This document shows positions 11,433-22,396 of a DNA stretch of 64,000 nt, piece by piece; position 1 is the first letter of the stretch; each line of letters starts with the position of its first letter. The position numbers and the translations under genes are program-made. Source of the stretch: Ascaphus truei (lineage: Eukaryota; Chordata; Amphibia; Anura; Ascaphidae); NCBI GenBank assembly GCA_036426205.1, contig CM071570.1, positions 376,720 through 440,719 on the forward strand. Reading direction: 5' to 3'. Below the pieces are notes generated by a model. That model was not told where the DNA came from and made no database searches. It worked only from the letters and a program-made list of their open reading frames with translations.

Positions 11433-12540
11433 TAACACCATTAGTAAGGTGCGCTGCTGCTGCGTTTCGCTCTCAGTATTGATGGCTATTGCCATCAATG
11501 CTGAATAAAACCATTAGTTTCCCACCTCTGACAAGCTTTACACGATGTCAGAGTGTGTATAAAGTGGGGATCTTTTGGCTAATCGTTTCCCAGTTGATTG
11601 ATTTTTTATGTACTGTTATACTTACATTCGGTCATTTACGTTTTATTTAAATACCCATTAAAAGTTGTATTTTATACTGCTAGTGGTGTGCATTTAAGGG
11701 AATTTTCTTTCGAGCACACTGCCCAGTGTTCTCATCACTTTACTGATTCACCCTATATATATATATTGTGTCATTTACACTGTTTATGAATCAAATTCAA
11801 GGCCTACTAAAATACTTGGATATTGCTAGTACAAGCTGCTATATATATTTAAACTAGTAAGGATACACACGGGGCCTCCCGTGGGGATATCATTTATGTC
11901 TTTATACTGTACTAACACTCTAAATTCACTCATTGAGAGCGCTGAATAATTTAAATAAATGAAAATTGTAACAAACTATCATGAGAGTTAGTATTGGTAT
12001 TTTATGGTACATATGTGTTCAGTGATTTAATAAAAGTTATTTTTTATTGATGTAAACTCATTTTGACTATATACATACTATACATATAGTGCTGTGTATC
12101 ACATATAGGATCTCTCTGGGTGTGCCTCTCCTCACACACCTTATTTGTTCTCAGGCATATCCTAGCTGGCACCCCGACCATTATCTTTTGCTTGAGCGAG
12201 GTTTTTCTGGTAATTAGTGTTTTTCGTTTCTCAGGTTTCTTTCGTTCTTTTTATCCCTTTCCGTGGCTCCTATGTATTGTAGCTATTCTCATGTGTTCAC
12301 GATTTGTCTTTAAGAGTAAAGCTGGAGGGGTCGATGCTGGGGTCACTTAAAAAAGATTCCCAGGGACGTGAAGCCACTGTCAGGTCAGATATGCCCAGGT
12401 GAGACCAGTTCTCTGGAATGTGCAGAACGGCTTAATACCGTGTGACCTGCTAAGCAGCCTCGGGGTGAGTGTGGGGCCACTTTAGGCAGTGGGGTGATTT
12501 ATAGTCTCAATAACACTAACTAGGTAAGTCATTATATATG
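11433..12540 (+). other. AT-rich repeat-like stretch, possibly a PLE terminus
   Basis: No gene. The region contains AATAAAAG followed by T-rich sequence near 12030, resembling the 3' parts of the PLE termini here. I found no hammerhead core, so the assignment is tentative. Confidence 0.25.
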
Positions 12541-12544
12541 AATG

Positions 12545-12800
12545 TATGTATGCATATCTTTATTTATATAGCGCTATTAATGTACATAGAGCTTCATAGC
12601 AGTAATACACGTCACAATCATATAGATAACAAATAATTCAAATAACACATAATGGGAAGAAGTGCTTCAGACATAAAAGTAACATTTAGGAAAAGGAGGC
12701 CCTGCCCCAAAGAGCTTACAATCTAATTGGTAAGTAGGAAGAACGTACAGAGAAAGTATGTGGGGTTTCCGGTAAGTGCGTCTTCAAGGGGCCAAGGTCA
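12545..12800 (-). mobile_element. L2-type LINE 3' fragment
   Basis: The sequence TTTATTTATATAGCGCTATT, a ~200-bp non-coding stretch and GAGCTTACAATCTAATTGG recur at 45020-45260, where they form the 3' untranslated end of an L2-like LINE carrying RT sequence. This copy is only the 3' end. Confidence 0.65.
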
Positions 12801-12810
12801 GTGCATCCCC

Positions 12811-13828
12811 ATAACCAAAAGTCTTATGAAAGTTTAAAGTGTATATTTTTATTAAACTGTGTTTTAAAACATATATTGTTGTGCACAGTTTAATGAGCTG
12901 GGACTTCCCTGTCCAATGTTCTGAGAGACAATGTGGCTACCAAGCTTGGTGCCCCTGAGTCTGCTCAGACATCGGACATGAAACCCTCAAAGGTTGCCAA
13001 GTGTGAAGGCCATTTGGGTACCGGAGTTAGGCTCAAGTACTCACATCCTGGGATGAATGGAAGTCATCGGACCACCATTTGCCCCAACCCAGACCTGGAG
13101 GAGCCTAGCTCAGTGTGTGGGTTCTGACTGCCAAGTGGCACAGGTGCCAAACTGGCGCATGCCCTTATCAGATTCTGAATCCCCGCGTGGCCAGCTTCAG
13201 GAGAATGGCTGCCGTCTGATTGGCTGGTAGGAAAATTCCCACGCTCGGACTCGCTGTAGTATTTTATGGATGAACTCTGAAATACTATAAGGTTCCCTCA
13301 GCCAATCCGTTAGAGAGATTCTAAGCGCCAAAACAGCAGCGGCAAATGTTAATGTACCAAAAGATGCTCTTGGAGAAATAGCAAGAGGCCGGCTTCAGAA
13401 ATTTCAGGTCGAAATATTTTCTAAGTCCCACTTTTTGCGGCCAAATTCTGAGAATTGAACATAGCGGTCGTGGCTGGGATTGCAGCCGATTTTAGTTGCA
13501 GGATGTTTGGAGCCAAGTCGCGGTCATGTAATCTCAAGTTCTCCGGAGCGGACACAGCAGTGGTGTCGGGAACTTCATGCCGATTTGAGTTCCAGAACAT
13601 TTTGGGCTAAGTCTTGGTCAACCAAAAACTTTGTTTTATGTTCTATTTAAGCTAGGAAAGTCTAGTTTTGTAGCCCAGACCCCCAGTAAGTGTGTCTTTC
13701 TTATGTATTTTGTGCTCCATTGTGTGTACGCCTATTTTAAGTGAATAAATGACAATTTGTTTTACTATCTTGTTTTGCTCAGTGAATGATCCGGTATAAA
13801 GGTTTAAACTGCCTGGTCTCCTGTGACA
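12811..13828 (+). mobile_element. Family A LTR, 5'-truncated copy
   Basis: About 1.0 kb in the same orientation as the TSD-flanked copy 956-3795, ending GTCTCCTGTGACA at 13828. It contains the shared blocks GCATCTTTTGGTAC (inverted), CCCCAGTAAGTGTG and an AATAAA near 13743. It lies head to tail with the next copy. Confidence 0.65.
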
Positions 13829-13837
13829 CCCTTTTGC

Positions 13838-14875
13838 AAAGTGTAGGGAATAAGGCTAAGAAGGAATAATGTGCAGTTTCATTCCTATTTCCCATACCAG
13901 AAAGACTTAGGATAGTTTCAAAGTGTATATTTTATTAAACAGTGTGTTTTAAAACATATACAGTATACTCGTGTACAGTATAGTGAGCTGGGTCTTTCAA
14001 AACCAGTGTTCCGAGTTGACCACTGGGCTACCAACTTGGTGCTAGCAAGTCTACTTGGATATCGGAGATGAAAGCCACTAGAGGCTATCAGGTGTGAAGA
14101 ACATTTGGGCAGGAGGATAAGGCTCAAGTACCCATGTCCTGAGAAGAATGGAAGTTCTCGGGTGACCATTTGCCTCAGCAGACATACAGTAGAGGAGCCT
14201 GACTCTGTGGGTGGCTTCTGAATACCAAGTGGCAGAGGTGCTAAGCTGGCACATGCCCTTGGCTGGTTCTGAATCCAAACTTGCCCGGCTTCAGTAGAAT
14301 GGCAGCACTCCTATTGGTCAGCTAGTAAAATCCCACACTCGGATTGCTGTAGTATTTCATGAATGAATTGAGAATCTCTATAGGAACCCTCTCAGCCAAT
14401 CAGATCTTCAGATTCTACGTGCCAGAACAGCAGCGGCAAATTTGAATGTACCAAAAGATGCTCTGATAAAAATAGTCCCACTTTTTGCGGCCAAGTTGTG
14501 AAAAACGAACATAGCAGCCGCGGCTGGGATTGCAAGTTGATTTTAGCCCCAGAACGATTGGAGCTAACTCCCGGTGAAGTGATTTCAAGTCCTCTGGAGG
14601 AAAAGTAGCCGTGGCGTCTGGAACTTCTTGCCGATTTGGGTACAAGGACATTTCCTAAGTCCCGGTCAACTAAAGACTCTTGTTTTACATGCTATTTTAG
14701 TTAGGAAAGTCTAGTTTTTGCCCAAGTCCCAAGTAAGTGTCTCTTCTTATGCAATTTGTGTTCCATTATGTGTATGCCTATTTTCAGTGAATAAACTACA
14801 AGATTTATTTAATTATCTTGTTTTGCTCAATGTATGATTCTGCTAAAAAGGTGTAAATGCCTGGTCTCCTGTGAC
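13838..14875 (+). mobile_element. Family A LTR, second 5'-truncated copy in tandem
   Basis: Nearly the same 1.0-kb portion as the preceding copy, in the same orientation, ending GTCTCCTGTGACA at 14875. Sharing a similar truncation point suggests that the pair arose by local duplication rather than by two independent insertions, but they are clearly diverged. Confidence 0.65.
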
Positions 14876-14880
14876 ACTCA

Positions 14881-15638
14881 TGTTATAAATGTAACATGCA
14901 CTCACCACAAACTGGATGAGACCGCGAGGCTGATGAGGGGATGTTAGTAGCCACGACCTATAACCGCGTGACCACATCCAGAGTGCAGAGTAATGGTTGA
15001 GTAGCCGGGTCAGGGTAGGAGAGGTCAGGGTGGTAGTAATAATCGCAGTGGTCTAGGAATGGAGAATATAGTGTTGTCGTAATCTGGAGCCATGGTCAAG
15101 TGGGAGAGAGAGTAGAATCATCGTTATCCATAGCTGTGGTCAAGGGGTCATAGAAGGAAGAGGTCCAGGTACAAGCTGTGGTCAAAATAGGAAACAAAAC
15201 AAGAATAGGAAGGGCAGCAGGAAGCTTTGAGGTAAGCACACAATACATAAACAGGATTTATGCTCAGCTAGTTTGCCAGAGGGCTGGCTGAGCATATAAA
15301 GCACAAACAGCCAATGGAGACAGAGCAGGAGGGCGTGGGCAATCAGTAGTTAGACGTAAGATGTCCTTTGATAGGTTGGAGCGGGATGAACTACAGGTGT
15401 GGAGCAGCTGAAGAGGGTAGTAACCTGTTGTTTGCTTGTGGCCTCGTGGCACTTGCACATTGGTGGCGCGTGATGCATGCTGCCCATGTCGTCACGGTGG
15501 TGGGACCTGGAATCCGGACTTGGTGCGTGTCCCCTCTAGGCAATGCGGTGCCTGCAAGCCGGTTGCGGCTGATGCACACCACCCTTGTCGTCAGTGGACA
15601 CATCACGTGGGCAGGGCCTAAGCCCATTCCTGACTGTA
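14881..15638 (-). mobile_element. 3' LTR of the broken Gypsy element
   Basis: It starts TGTTATAAATG on the plus strand and resembles the first part of the solo LTR at 17385 (shared blocks include CGCGAGGCTGA). It lies directly downstream of the polypurine tract and pol sequence on the minus strand, as a 3' LTR should. Its inner end (GACTGTA) departs from the usual TG/CA. Confidence 0.55.
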
Positions 15639-15649
15639 CCCCCCCTTTT
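15639..15649 (-). other. Polypurine tract of the Gypsy element
   Basis: On the minus strand this reads AAAAGGGGGG immediately before the LTR, the position and composition of the primer for plus-strand DNA synthesis. Confidence 0.55.
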
Positions 15650-16690
15650 AGGGGCAACCTCCGTACATCCCAGGGATGGTGTAGAGGAGAACCTCCAATG
15701 AAACGCCTGAATGAGCCTGGAGGCATGTAATTTTTCTTGTGGAATCCAGGAACGTTCTTCGGGGCCGATGCCCCTCCAATGAACCAGGTACTGGAGTTTA
15801 CCCCTGGAAATTCTGAAGTTCACAACCGACTGGACCTCAAACTCTTGTTGACCGTCCCCTAGCAGAGGTTGAGGATGAGGTACCGGAGCAGGCAACAGGG
15901 GGGTCTGAATGAAGGGTTTGAGGAACGAGGTATTAAAAACGGAAGGGATACTCATGGTTGCTGGCAAGTGTAGGCAATAGGCCACTAGGTTAACCTTTTC
16001 AATGATAGCAAATGGGCCAATAAACCTGGGTGCCAGCTTAGCATTGGGTACCTTTAAGCGGATATTTTTAGTAGATAGCCATACCTTTTTGACCTGGGTT
16101 GTAGGTAGGGTATCGCGACGATCTGCCTGTTTCTTTTGTATGGATACTGCTCTTTTGAGGTTCTCCTGAATCCTCCCCAAGACTCCTGAAGTTGTTGGAT
16201 CCTGTTTTCCGCTGCTGGTACCCCAGATCTGGGGCCTGTGAAAGGGAGTGCTGAGGGGTGAAAACCATAGTTGGTGAAGAAAGGTGAGCTCTGTTTTCAC
16301 TCATTTCGTAGGTTGTTGTGGGAGAATTTGGCCCATGGCAAGAGGTCTGTCCAATTGTCCTGGGTGTCGCATATGAAGCAATGGATGAATTTCTCGAGGG
16401 ATTCGTTCGTCCACTCCCACTGGCCATTCGTCTGACGATGGTAGCCGGAAGAGAAATGGAGAGAAATGCCTAGTTGTTGGCAAAAGTCCAGCCAGAATTT
16501 AGAGATGAATTGGGAGCCTTGGTCCGACACAATGACCTGGGGTACTCCATGAAGGCGAAACATTTATTTAATGAAGACTTCGGATAGTTTGACAGCGTTA
16601 GAAATACCTTTAAGGGGATTGAAATGGGCCTGTTTTTAGAAGCGTTCGACCACCACCAAAATTGTATTTTTTCCTTCAGACACTGGAAAC
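15650..16690 (-). pseudogene. Gypsy pol: integrase core end plus chromodomain
   Basis: The minus strand encodes the catalytic core and C-terminus of a Ty3/Gypsy integrase. GVPQVIVSDQGSQF (about 16545-16500) carries a core aspartate, and FSSGYHRQTNGQ with a downstream glutamate follows in another frame segment. A linker (about 16120-15900) leads to a chromodomain around 15815-15700, with YLVHWRG and RSWIP. A C-terminal chromodomain marks the chromovirus branch and is thought to guide integration to modified histones. At least one frameshift near 16300 breaks the frame, so it is inactive. Confidence 0.8.
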
Positions 16691-16695
16691 TCTAA

Positions 16696-17115
16696 GGCCG
16701 AGTCCATAGATGGACAGGCCGTGCTGAGCCGTGCGGACGCTCCGCCCTGAGCCCCTGCATCCTCAATGAGGATGCCTTGAGAGGGGGCTCGCGCGAGCGT
16801 CCGCAGGCGTGCGGAGGCGCTGGAGTTTTCAGCCGAGCGCCAAGCTGTTTTTCAGCGCGCTGTCGGCTGAAAACATCCAATCAGCGTGGAGCTGGGTCAA
16901 CGTCACGGTGCCGTGACATCGGCACCGTGACGTCGACGTCAGTGCGTCGCGGGCGATTGGCCCAGCGATGTCACTGCCCCGCCTCCCTCAGTCTCCCCCT
17001 GCCTCCGATTGCGCCCGCTGGCTCGCCTGCATGGGCATGAAATCGCGCAGATTTCAGCAAGCGAGCCTCAGCGTCAGCGCGGCTCGGAACTCCTCACCCC
17101 TCTATGGCCCGGGCC
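16696..17115. mobile_element. PIF/Harbinger-type MITE, TSD TAA, inside Gypsy integrase
   Basis: The left end GGCCGAGTCCATAGATGG and the inverted right end GGCCCGGGCCATAGAGGGG match imperfectly, and TAA is duplicated at 16693-16695 and 17116-17118. A three-base TWA duplication is typical of PIF/Harbinger elements. The 420-bp element is GC-rich and non-coding. On either side the Gypsy integrase frame lines up across one TAA, which confirms the borders independently. Confidence 0.75.
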
Positions 17116-17118
17116 TAA

Positions 17119-17384
17119 GATGAAGTCCATGGAGAGATGTGTCCATGGTCGATTCGGGATTGGGAGAGGTTGAAGCAGACCAGATGGTCTGTTACTGAGA
17201 TTTTTATTCTGGGTACAAGTAGCACACGCAATGACAAAATCCCTTACGTCCTTATGCATCCCTGGCCACCAGAATGTCCGTTCCAAAAGATCAATCATTC
17301 TCCAAGTACCTGGGTGACCTGAGCTTTTGGACGAATGACCCCATTCCAGTATCTTCTTACTAAATGTTGATGCCGTGAATAAGC
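17119..17384 (-). pseudogene. Gypsy pol: integrase zinc-binding domain
   Basis: The minus strand encodes an HHCC-type N-terminal integrase domain: histidines in GHSSKSSGHPG, then RTFWWPGM, then paired cysteines in CATC, followed by PWTHLSMDFI, which leads into the catalytic core. It is separated from the core by the MITE 16696-17115 and from the upstream RNase H by the solo LTR 17385-18261. Confidence 0.8.
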
Positions 17385-18261
17385 TGTTACGATTGTGCTC
17401 GCCACAAACCGGGACCGGACCGCGAGGCTGAGGTGGGGATATATAATCACCGACCTTATTCCGCGCAGACTGATCCGGAGTGCGCATTTCGTAGTTGTAC
17501 GTAGCAGGGTCAGGATTGGAGAAGGCAGCATCGTCGTTATTCAAGCAGGAGTTCGGCAATAGGTAGTCAGGAGATCCCCGCTTTAGCTTAGGAGCGTGAG
17601 CGCGGGAGTGGCCTCTTCGTGAGGAGCGGCCTCGACCCATGACGCCAGTCTCAGCAGGAGGAGACAGCAGGCTGGCCGAAGTACACCGCAGGGCAGCGTC
17701 GGGAAACCAACGCTTCAGCACAGAAATCAGGAACGGGCCCCCGCATGGAACTAGCAGGCAGCCACAGGAAACAATGCTTCAGCAGTGAACTCAGGAACGG
17801 ACCCCTGCATGGAACTAGCAGGCGGCCTCAGGAAACAACGCTTCAGCAGAGAAGTCAGGAACGGACCCCTGCATAGAACTAGCAGGCGGCCTCAGGAAAC
17901 AACGCTTCAGCAGAGAAGTCAGGAACGGGCCCCTGCATGGAACTAGCAGGCGGCCTCAGGAAACAGGGACAAGAACCAGAAAGGTTAATACACAGGATAC
18001 AAGCCAGGGTGGCTAGTGGCAGACACAGTAACGTCCAGGATAGGAAATTATGCTCGGCACTGTTTCAGTGCCAACGCCCAAGGTATAAAGGACGGAGATC
18101 CAATCACAGGAGGAGGGTGTGTGAGCATTCCTCCAATGATGGAGCACAGGGCAGAAGCTGCAATGAGAAGCAGCACATGTGCCGTTGATTGCCAGAGGAA
18201 GCTTTTGCAACTGCAGAAGTCTGCAAAAGCTATAATCAAAGCCAAGAGTGGATTCCTTACA
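17385..18261. mobile_element. Solo LTR with TSD TAAGC, inside Gypsy pol
   Basis: It begins TGTTACGATTG at 17385 and ends CCTTACA at 18261. TAAGC is duplicated at 17380-17384 and 18262-18266. At 877 bp it is non-coding and related to the host element's own LTR (14881-15638), so it belongs to the same or a sister family and came later. Internal tandem repeats lie at 17711-17966. No internal region remains, so two LTRs have recombined. Confidence 0.8.
17711..17966 (+). repeat. Four 64-bp tandem repeats inside the solo LTR
   Basis: Units start at 17711, 17775, 17839 and 17903, each containing GCTTCAGCA and GGAACTAGCAGGC. Spacing is exactly 64 bp. Such arrays in LTRs are often promoter or enhancer repeats; that role is inference. 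Confidence 0.85.
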
Positions 18262-18960
18262 TAAGCGTCCTTATGGCACATTGAGACCATCCGGAATATG
18301 AGATTGAGCTTGCGTGATGTCTTGTAAGGAGTCGAACGTGTTTGCTGAGAGTATACATGTTGAGGGAAGTATGATCTCCTGACAATCGTCCACCTGTCCT
18401 CTACCAAAAATTGACAAGAGAGCGTCTGTTTTTACATTTTTTGAACCTGGTATGTATGAAATGATGAAGTTGAATCAGGAGAAAAATAATGACCATGGCG
18501 CTTGTCGTGAGCCCAAGCGACGCGCACGCTCGATGTATAATATGTTCTTGTTATCTGTCAGTATAGGGACAGGATTTGCCGTGCCCTCGAACAGATGCCT
18601 CCATTCTTCTAAGGCCATCTTGATGGCAAGGACTTCGCCATTGTCAACATCATAATTCTGATCAGCGGACGAGAATTTTTTTGAAAACAAAAGCGCAAGG
18701 ATGAAGTCTGGCCTGAGGTGTCTTTCTTTGGGACAAAAACACTCCAGCCCCGACATCAGAGGCATCCACCTCGAGCGTGAAGGTAAATCCTGGATTGGGA
18801 TATACGAGCACGGGAGTTGAGATGAAGGCCTTCTTTAGTCTCTAGAAAGCCTGAATGGCCGTATGAGACCAACGCACAGGGTCGGCTCCTTTTTTTGTCA
18901 ACGCCGTAATAGGTGCTACCACAGAAGAAGCATTTTGGATGAATCTCCTGTAGTAATTAG
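18262..18960 (-). pseudogene. Gypsy pol: RNase H region
   Basis: The minus strand encodes a diverged RNase H: a [26 protein letters not shown] stretch, then [20 protein letters not shown] with its glutamate, then [10 protein letters not shown] with the later aspartate. These correspond to the successive blocks of Gypsy RNase H. Frameshifts near 18770 and 18480 separate it from RT and integrase. Confidence 0.75.
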
Positions 18961-19419
18961 CGAAACCTAAGAACTGTTATATAGCTTTGAGAGTCGCGGG
19001 AAGAGGCCAATCCACCAAAGCATTCACTTTGGCTGGGTCCATGGCCAGACTGGTGTCGGAGTTGATGTATCCCAGAAACGACGTTGAAGTCTGATGGAAC
19101 TGGCACTTCTCCAGTTTGTCGAATAAGAGGTTCTCCAGTGATCATTTGAAGCACATCTTTAAGGTGTCCCGAATGATCCAGTACTCTTGGGGAAAATTAG
19201 TATGTCATATAAGTAGACGATAACGTATTGATCTAGGAGATCTCTAAAAACTTTGTTTACGAAGTCCTGGAACACTGCGGGTGCATTGCAAAGTCTGAAA
19301 GGCATCACAAGACACTCATAATGTCCATTCCGAGTGTTAAAGGCCGTCTTCCACTCATCCCCCTGACTAATTCTTACCAGGTAATACGCTCCTCGTAGAT
19401 GGTAAAAATTGTGGAGCAA
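18961..19419 (-). pseudogene. Gypsy pol: reverse transcriptase palm fragment
   Basis: Residues equivalent to the RT palm are readable from 19419 down: [34 protein letters not shown], and the catalytic box as YLYDILIF, where the second position is altered from the usual YLDDILIF, so polymerase activity would be lost. The N-terminal part is absent because an LTR sequence begins near 19412. Confidence 0.8.
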
Positions 19420-20108
19420 AGCAGTAAAATAAATTGTAATTTATTCCAGGATTAGATATACACACAGTGTAACACAATTTGCACTGAAAACACACTTACT
19501 GGGAATGGGGCTAACAAAACAAATCTTAATTGGAATGAAATGTTAACAACCGACGTCTGTAGGAGCCCTTTCAACCTTTTCAAATTTCTTGAGGTGATAA
19601 TCTCTTAAACCGGCTCGCGTCTATTTCTCACAGAGCATCTTTTTCATATCTTGAATTTGCCGCTGATGGTTTGGCGCTTGGAATCTGAGGTCCTGATTAG
19701 CTGCAAGGTTTCTAATAGGTTTTGGCGTCCTATTCAGAAACCACTACAGACAATCAGCGTGTGGGAATTCTCCTGCCAGCCTATCACCAAGTTGCCGGTA
19801 TACTGAAGCCGGACGGGCACCGATTTTGTATTCTGCCAAGGGGCATGCGCCAACCTGGCACCTCTGCCTCTTAGCATATTGAGCCCACCCGCTGCCCAGG
19901 CTCCGCAGAATCTGGGGCTGGGCAAATGGTCACCGGATAGCCCTTTGTTAGACCAGGACGGGGGTACTCAAAGATAACTACAGTAGTCCTCCTGTTCTCC
20001 TGTACTCCGGGTCTTGAGCAGACTCAGTGGCGCCAAGCCTGGTAGTCATCTGGGCTCTCGGAACCACGGAGTTGAAATCCCACAGTCACATATACATAGG
20101 TTACAAGC

Positions 20109-20155
<47 letters not shown>

Positions 20156-20156
20156 G
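20109..20156 (+). repeat. (AAT)n microsatellite
   Basis: About 15 perfect ATA/ATT-phase trinucleotides. It borders the L2 3' fragment that follows and probably grew from its terminal repeat or A-rich end. Confidence 0.95.
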
Positions 20157-20330
20157 CATGTTCTTGCATAGCGCTGCTAATTGTACGCAGCGCTTTACAG
20201 AGACATTTTGCAGTCACGGGTCCCTGCCCTGTAGAGCTTACAATCTATGTTTTTGGTGCCTGAGGCACAGGGAGATAAAGTGACTTGCCCAAGGTCTCCT
20301 TCTCCTTCTGTATTCATTTATCAAATAAAT
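20157..20330 (-). mobile_element. L2-type LINE 3' fragment
   Basis: Contains TGCATAGCGCTGCTAATTGT, GCGCTTTACAGAGAC, TAGAGCTTACAATCTA and ACTTGCCCAAGGTC, blocks typical of vertebrate L2 3' ends. Non-coding. Confidence 0.65.
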
Positions 20331-20819
20331 ACCTTTAATAAAATATACCTTGACTCTGTACTTTGTGTTTAAACATGTCTAAGTCTCCTGGTGTGGTGTC
20401 AGGGATAGAATAAGAATATGTGTTCCCTACTCTTACCAGCCTTATCCCTGGCACACTGCAAAACCCTGACTTTATCTTTATATACCAATACAATCCTCAC
20501 AGCTTTATCCTATAGCTGGAGCACCCCTGAACCCCTTTACCAGGTTCAGGGTGATTTGGGCATGAACTGGGCATATCACCTTATGCTAGGGACCCCGGGA
20601 CCGTTCTGGGTTTACTGTGATCACTGATGCCCTTTTTACCTTTCCTGTTTGTGCTGAAGCAGAGAATCCTGGCGGTGAGTCGCAAGAACGTTTCCAGGGT
20701 AGGATTTTGCTGGAGCACTGTGCTTCAATGTGCCCGAGATTCTTACCTGATTCCTGGGTACATCTTTGGGGTATCCCATTGTCGCCGGCGCTGGCAATTG
20801 TGTACAATAGCTCGAGCAG

Positions 20820-22349
20820 GCAATAACTCAATTAAAGATAGATCACTCGTGCTACCAAGAGCTGTCAGAGGCATACGTCACTTACTTGGCCAGGGCTAAC
20901 ACCGGCGAAAGCCTGCAAGAAAGGGACCTACAGCATAACATTGACTCGACACGTGACAGCCGCGTGCGAACCTCTATCACGGAAGCCGAGAGTAAGAGGA
21001 AAGACCTTTTGCTGGAAACCGCATCGCAGCACTCAAGCACATCCAGGCATTTATCAAGGTCAGCAAGGTCAGCGCAATCTAACGTGTCCAGCGCAAGCGC
21101 CAGCGCTACCGAGGCCCGAGCCACCACAGAGGCCGCACGTGCCAGGGCCGAATATGGTCGGAGAGAGGCAGCCGTAAGGGCAGAAAAGGCGCGCATAGAA
21201 GAGGAGGAGCAGGTCGCCGCTGCCACCTCTAATGCCGCCGCCGCCGCTGCTGCCTCCGCCGCTGCCAATGCGCGTAGAAAGGCCGAATTAGACGCAAATC
21301 TAGAGGCTCTAAGCAAAGAAGAGGACGCCGCTGCCGCCATAGCCCAAGCCGAAGTCTTAGAAGCAGCTGCGAGACAGGACGGCGGGGAGCTACCGTACAG
21401 ACGGTTTGCCTCAGAAGATCCAATCCAACGCACCGAAGACTACGTAAGGAGTCTCTTCAGTGTAAACACCAGCGCACCATCTCTACACAGAGGGAGTGAC
21501 ACCACAGACACCGAAGACTTGCTAGGCCCACGAGGAGAAGACGCTATTCCTTCAATGGTACATGCTGCCTGGGATAGCCACAGCCGCAACAGTGATCCAC
21601 ACGCCAGCGCGCACACGGATATACTACAATGGGTTCGCAATCCAGGTACACCCACACGGGAGAACACAGGCCCTCACACCGACCAGCAGTCATCACGCGT
21701 CGACGCCAAGGAAGAGGCGACCGCGCGGACCCTCCCAGCAACTACCTCAGAACAGGACCAACACGCCGATGCCTCAGGCCTGACAGACATAGCCAAGTAC
21801 ATGATCCGGCGCGACCTGGTGCACGCAGGACTCATCAACTTTGACGACCGTCCTGAGAACTACCGGACGTGGAAGTTCACGTTCAAAGACGCAATCGACA
21901 GCTTGGACTTCTCAGCAAGGGAAGAGCTCAACCTGCTATTCAAGTTCCTGGGGAACGAATCCAGGGAGCACGCGAAGAGACTTCGGGCGGCAAACGCGCA
22001 CCAACCCCAATTAGGTCTTGACCTAGTGTGGGAAAGGCTGGAAGAATCCTACGGCAGCCCCGAAGCAGTCGAGGATTCGCTCTTCAAAAGAGTCGACAGC
22101 TTTCCCAAGATCACAACTAAAGACTACTCGAAATTACGAGAGCTCGGGGACCTGCTGCAAGAACTGGAGTTCGCAAGGAAAGACCATTCCTTAATAGGTC
22201 TCAACGTCCTAGACTCAGCTCGTGGAGTGAGACCCATCCTGGAGAAGCTACCCTTCAACCTCCAAGAAAAATGGATTTCACAAGGCTCCAAATACAAAAG
22301 GGAGAAGCAAGTCGCCTTCCCCCCATTCTCATTCTTCGTGAGCTTCATC
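20820..22349 (+). pseudogene. BEL/Pao retrotransposon gag, truncated
   Basis: One frame is open for about 510 codons. The N-terminal third is charged and Ala/Glu/Arg-rich, with a run of alanines near residue 130, suggesting a coiled coil. The C-terminal part, about 21820-22340, resembles the DUF1759 gag domain of BEL/Pao elements: FDDRPENYRTWKFTFKDAI, LLFKFLGNESREHAK, WERLEESYGSPEAVE and ILEKLPFNLQEKW. The frame has no ATG at the apparent start (TTG at 20886) and is open further upstream, so the 5' end is cut. At 22349 it is joined to an unrelated Gypsy sequence. No protease or RT of this family follows. Confidence 0.8.
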
Positions 22350-22396
22350 AGCCCACTGCCTTTATTAATGCGCTGATTACCCCCATTTTCGCCACA
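22350..22396 (-). repeat. 47-bp direct repeat, copy 1; likely start of a Gypsy LTR
   Basis: Read on the minus strand it starts TGTGGCGAAAATGG directly after a polypurine tract (22408-22397, GAGTGGGGGAGA), so it looks like the first 47 bp of a 3' LTR. It is identical to 23528-23574. Confidence 0.7.

Larger units (their letters stand above)
19412..20815 (-). mobile_element. Family A LTR, partial, containing an L2 fragment
   Basis: The sequence follows the family A order: an AATAAATTGTAATTTATT block near 19428, GAGCATCTTTTTCATATC near 19642, GGGCATGCGCCAACCTGGCA near 19842, and the segment with TGCTGAAGCAGAGAATCCTG near 20653. The TGTCAC terminus is missing. It sits between the Gypsy RT fragment and the BEL gag fragment and may have truncated both. 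It is interrupted by an L2 3' fragment around 20109-20330. Confidence 0.6.
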
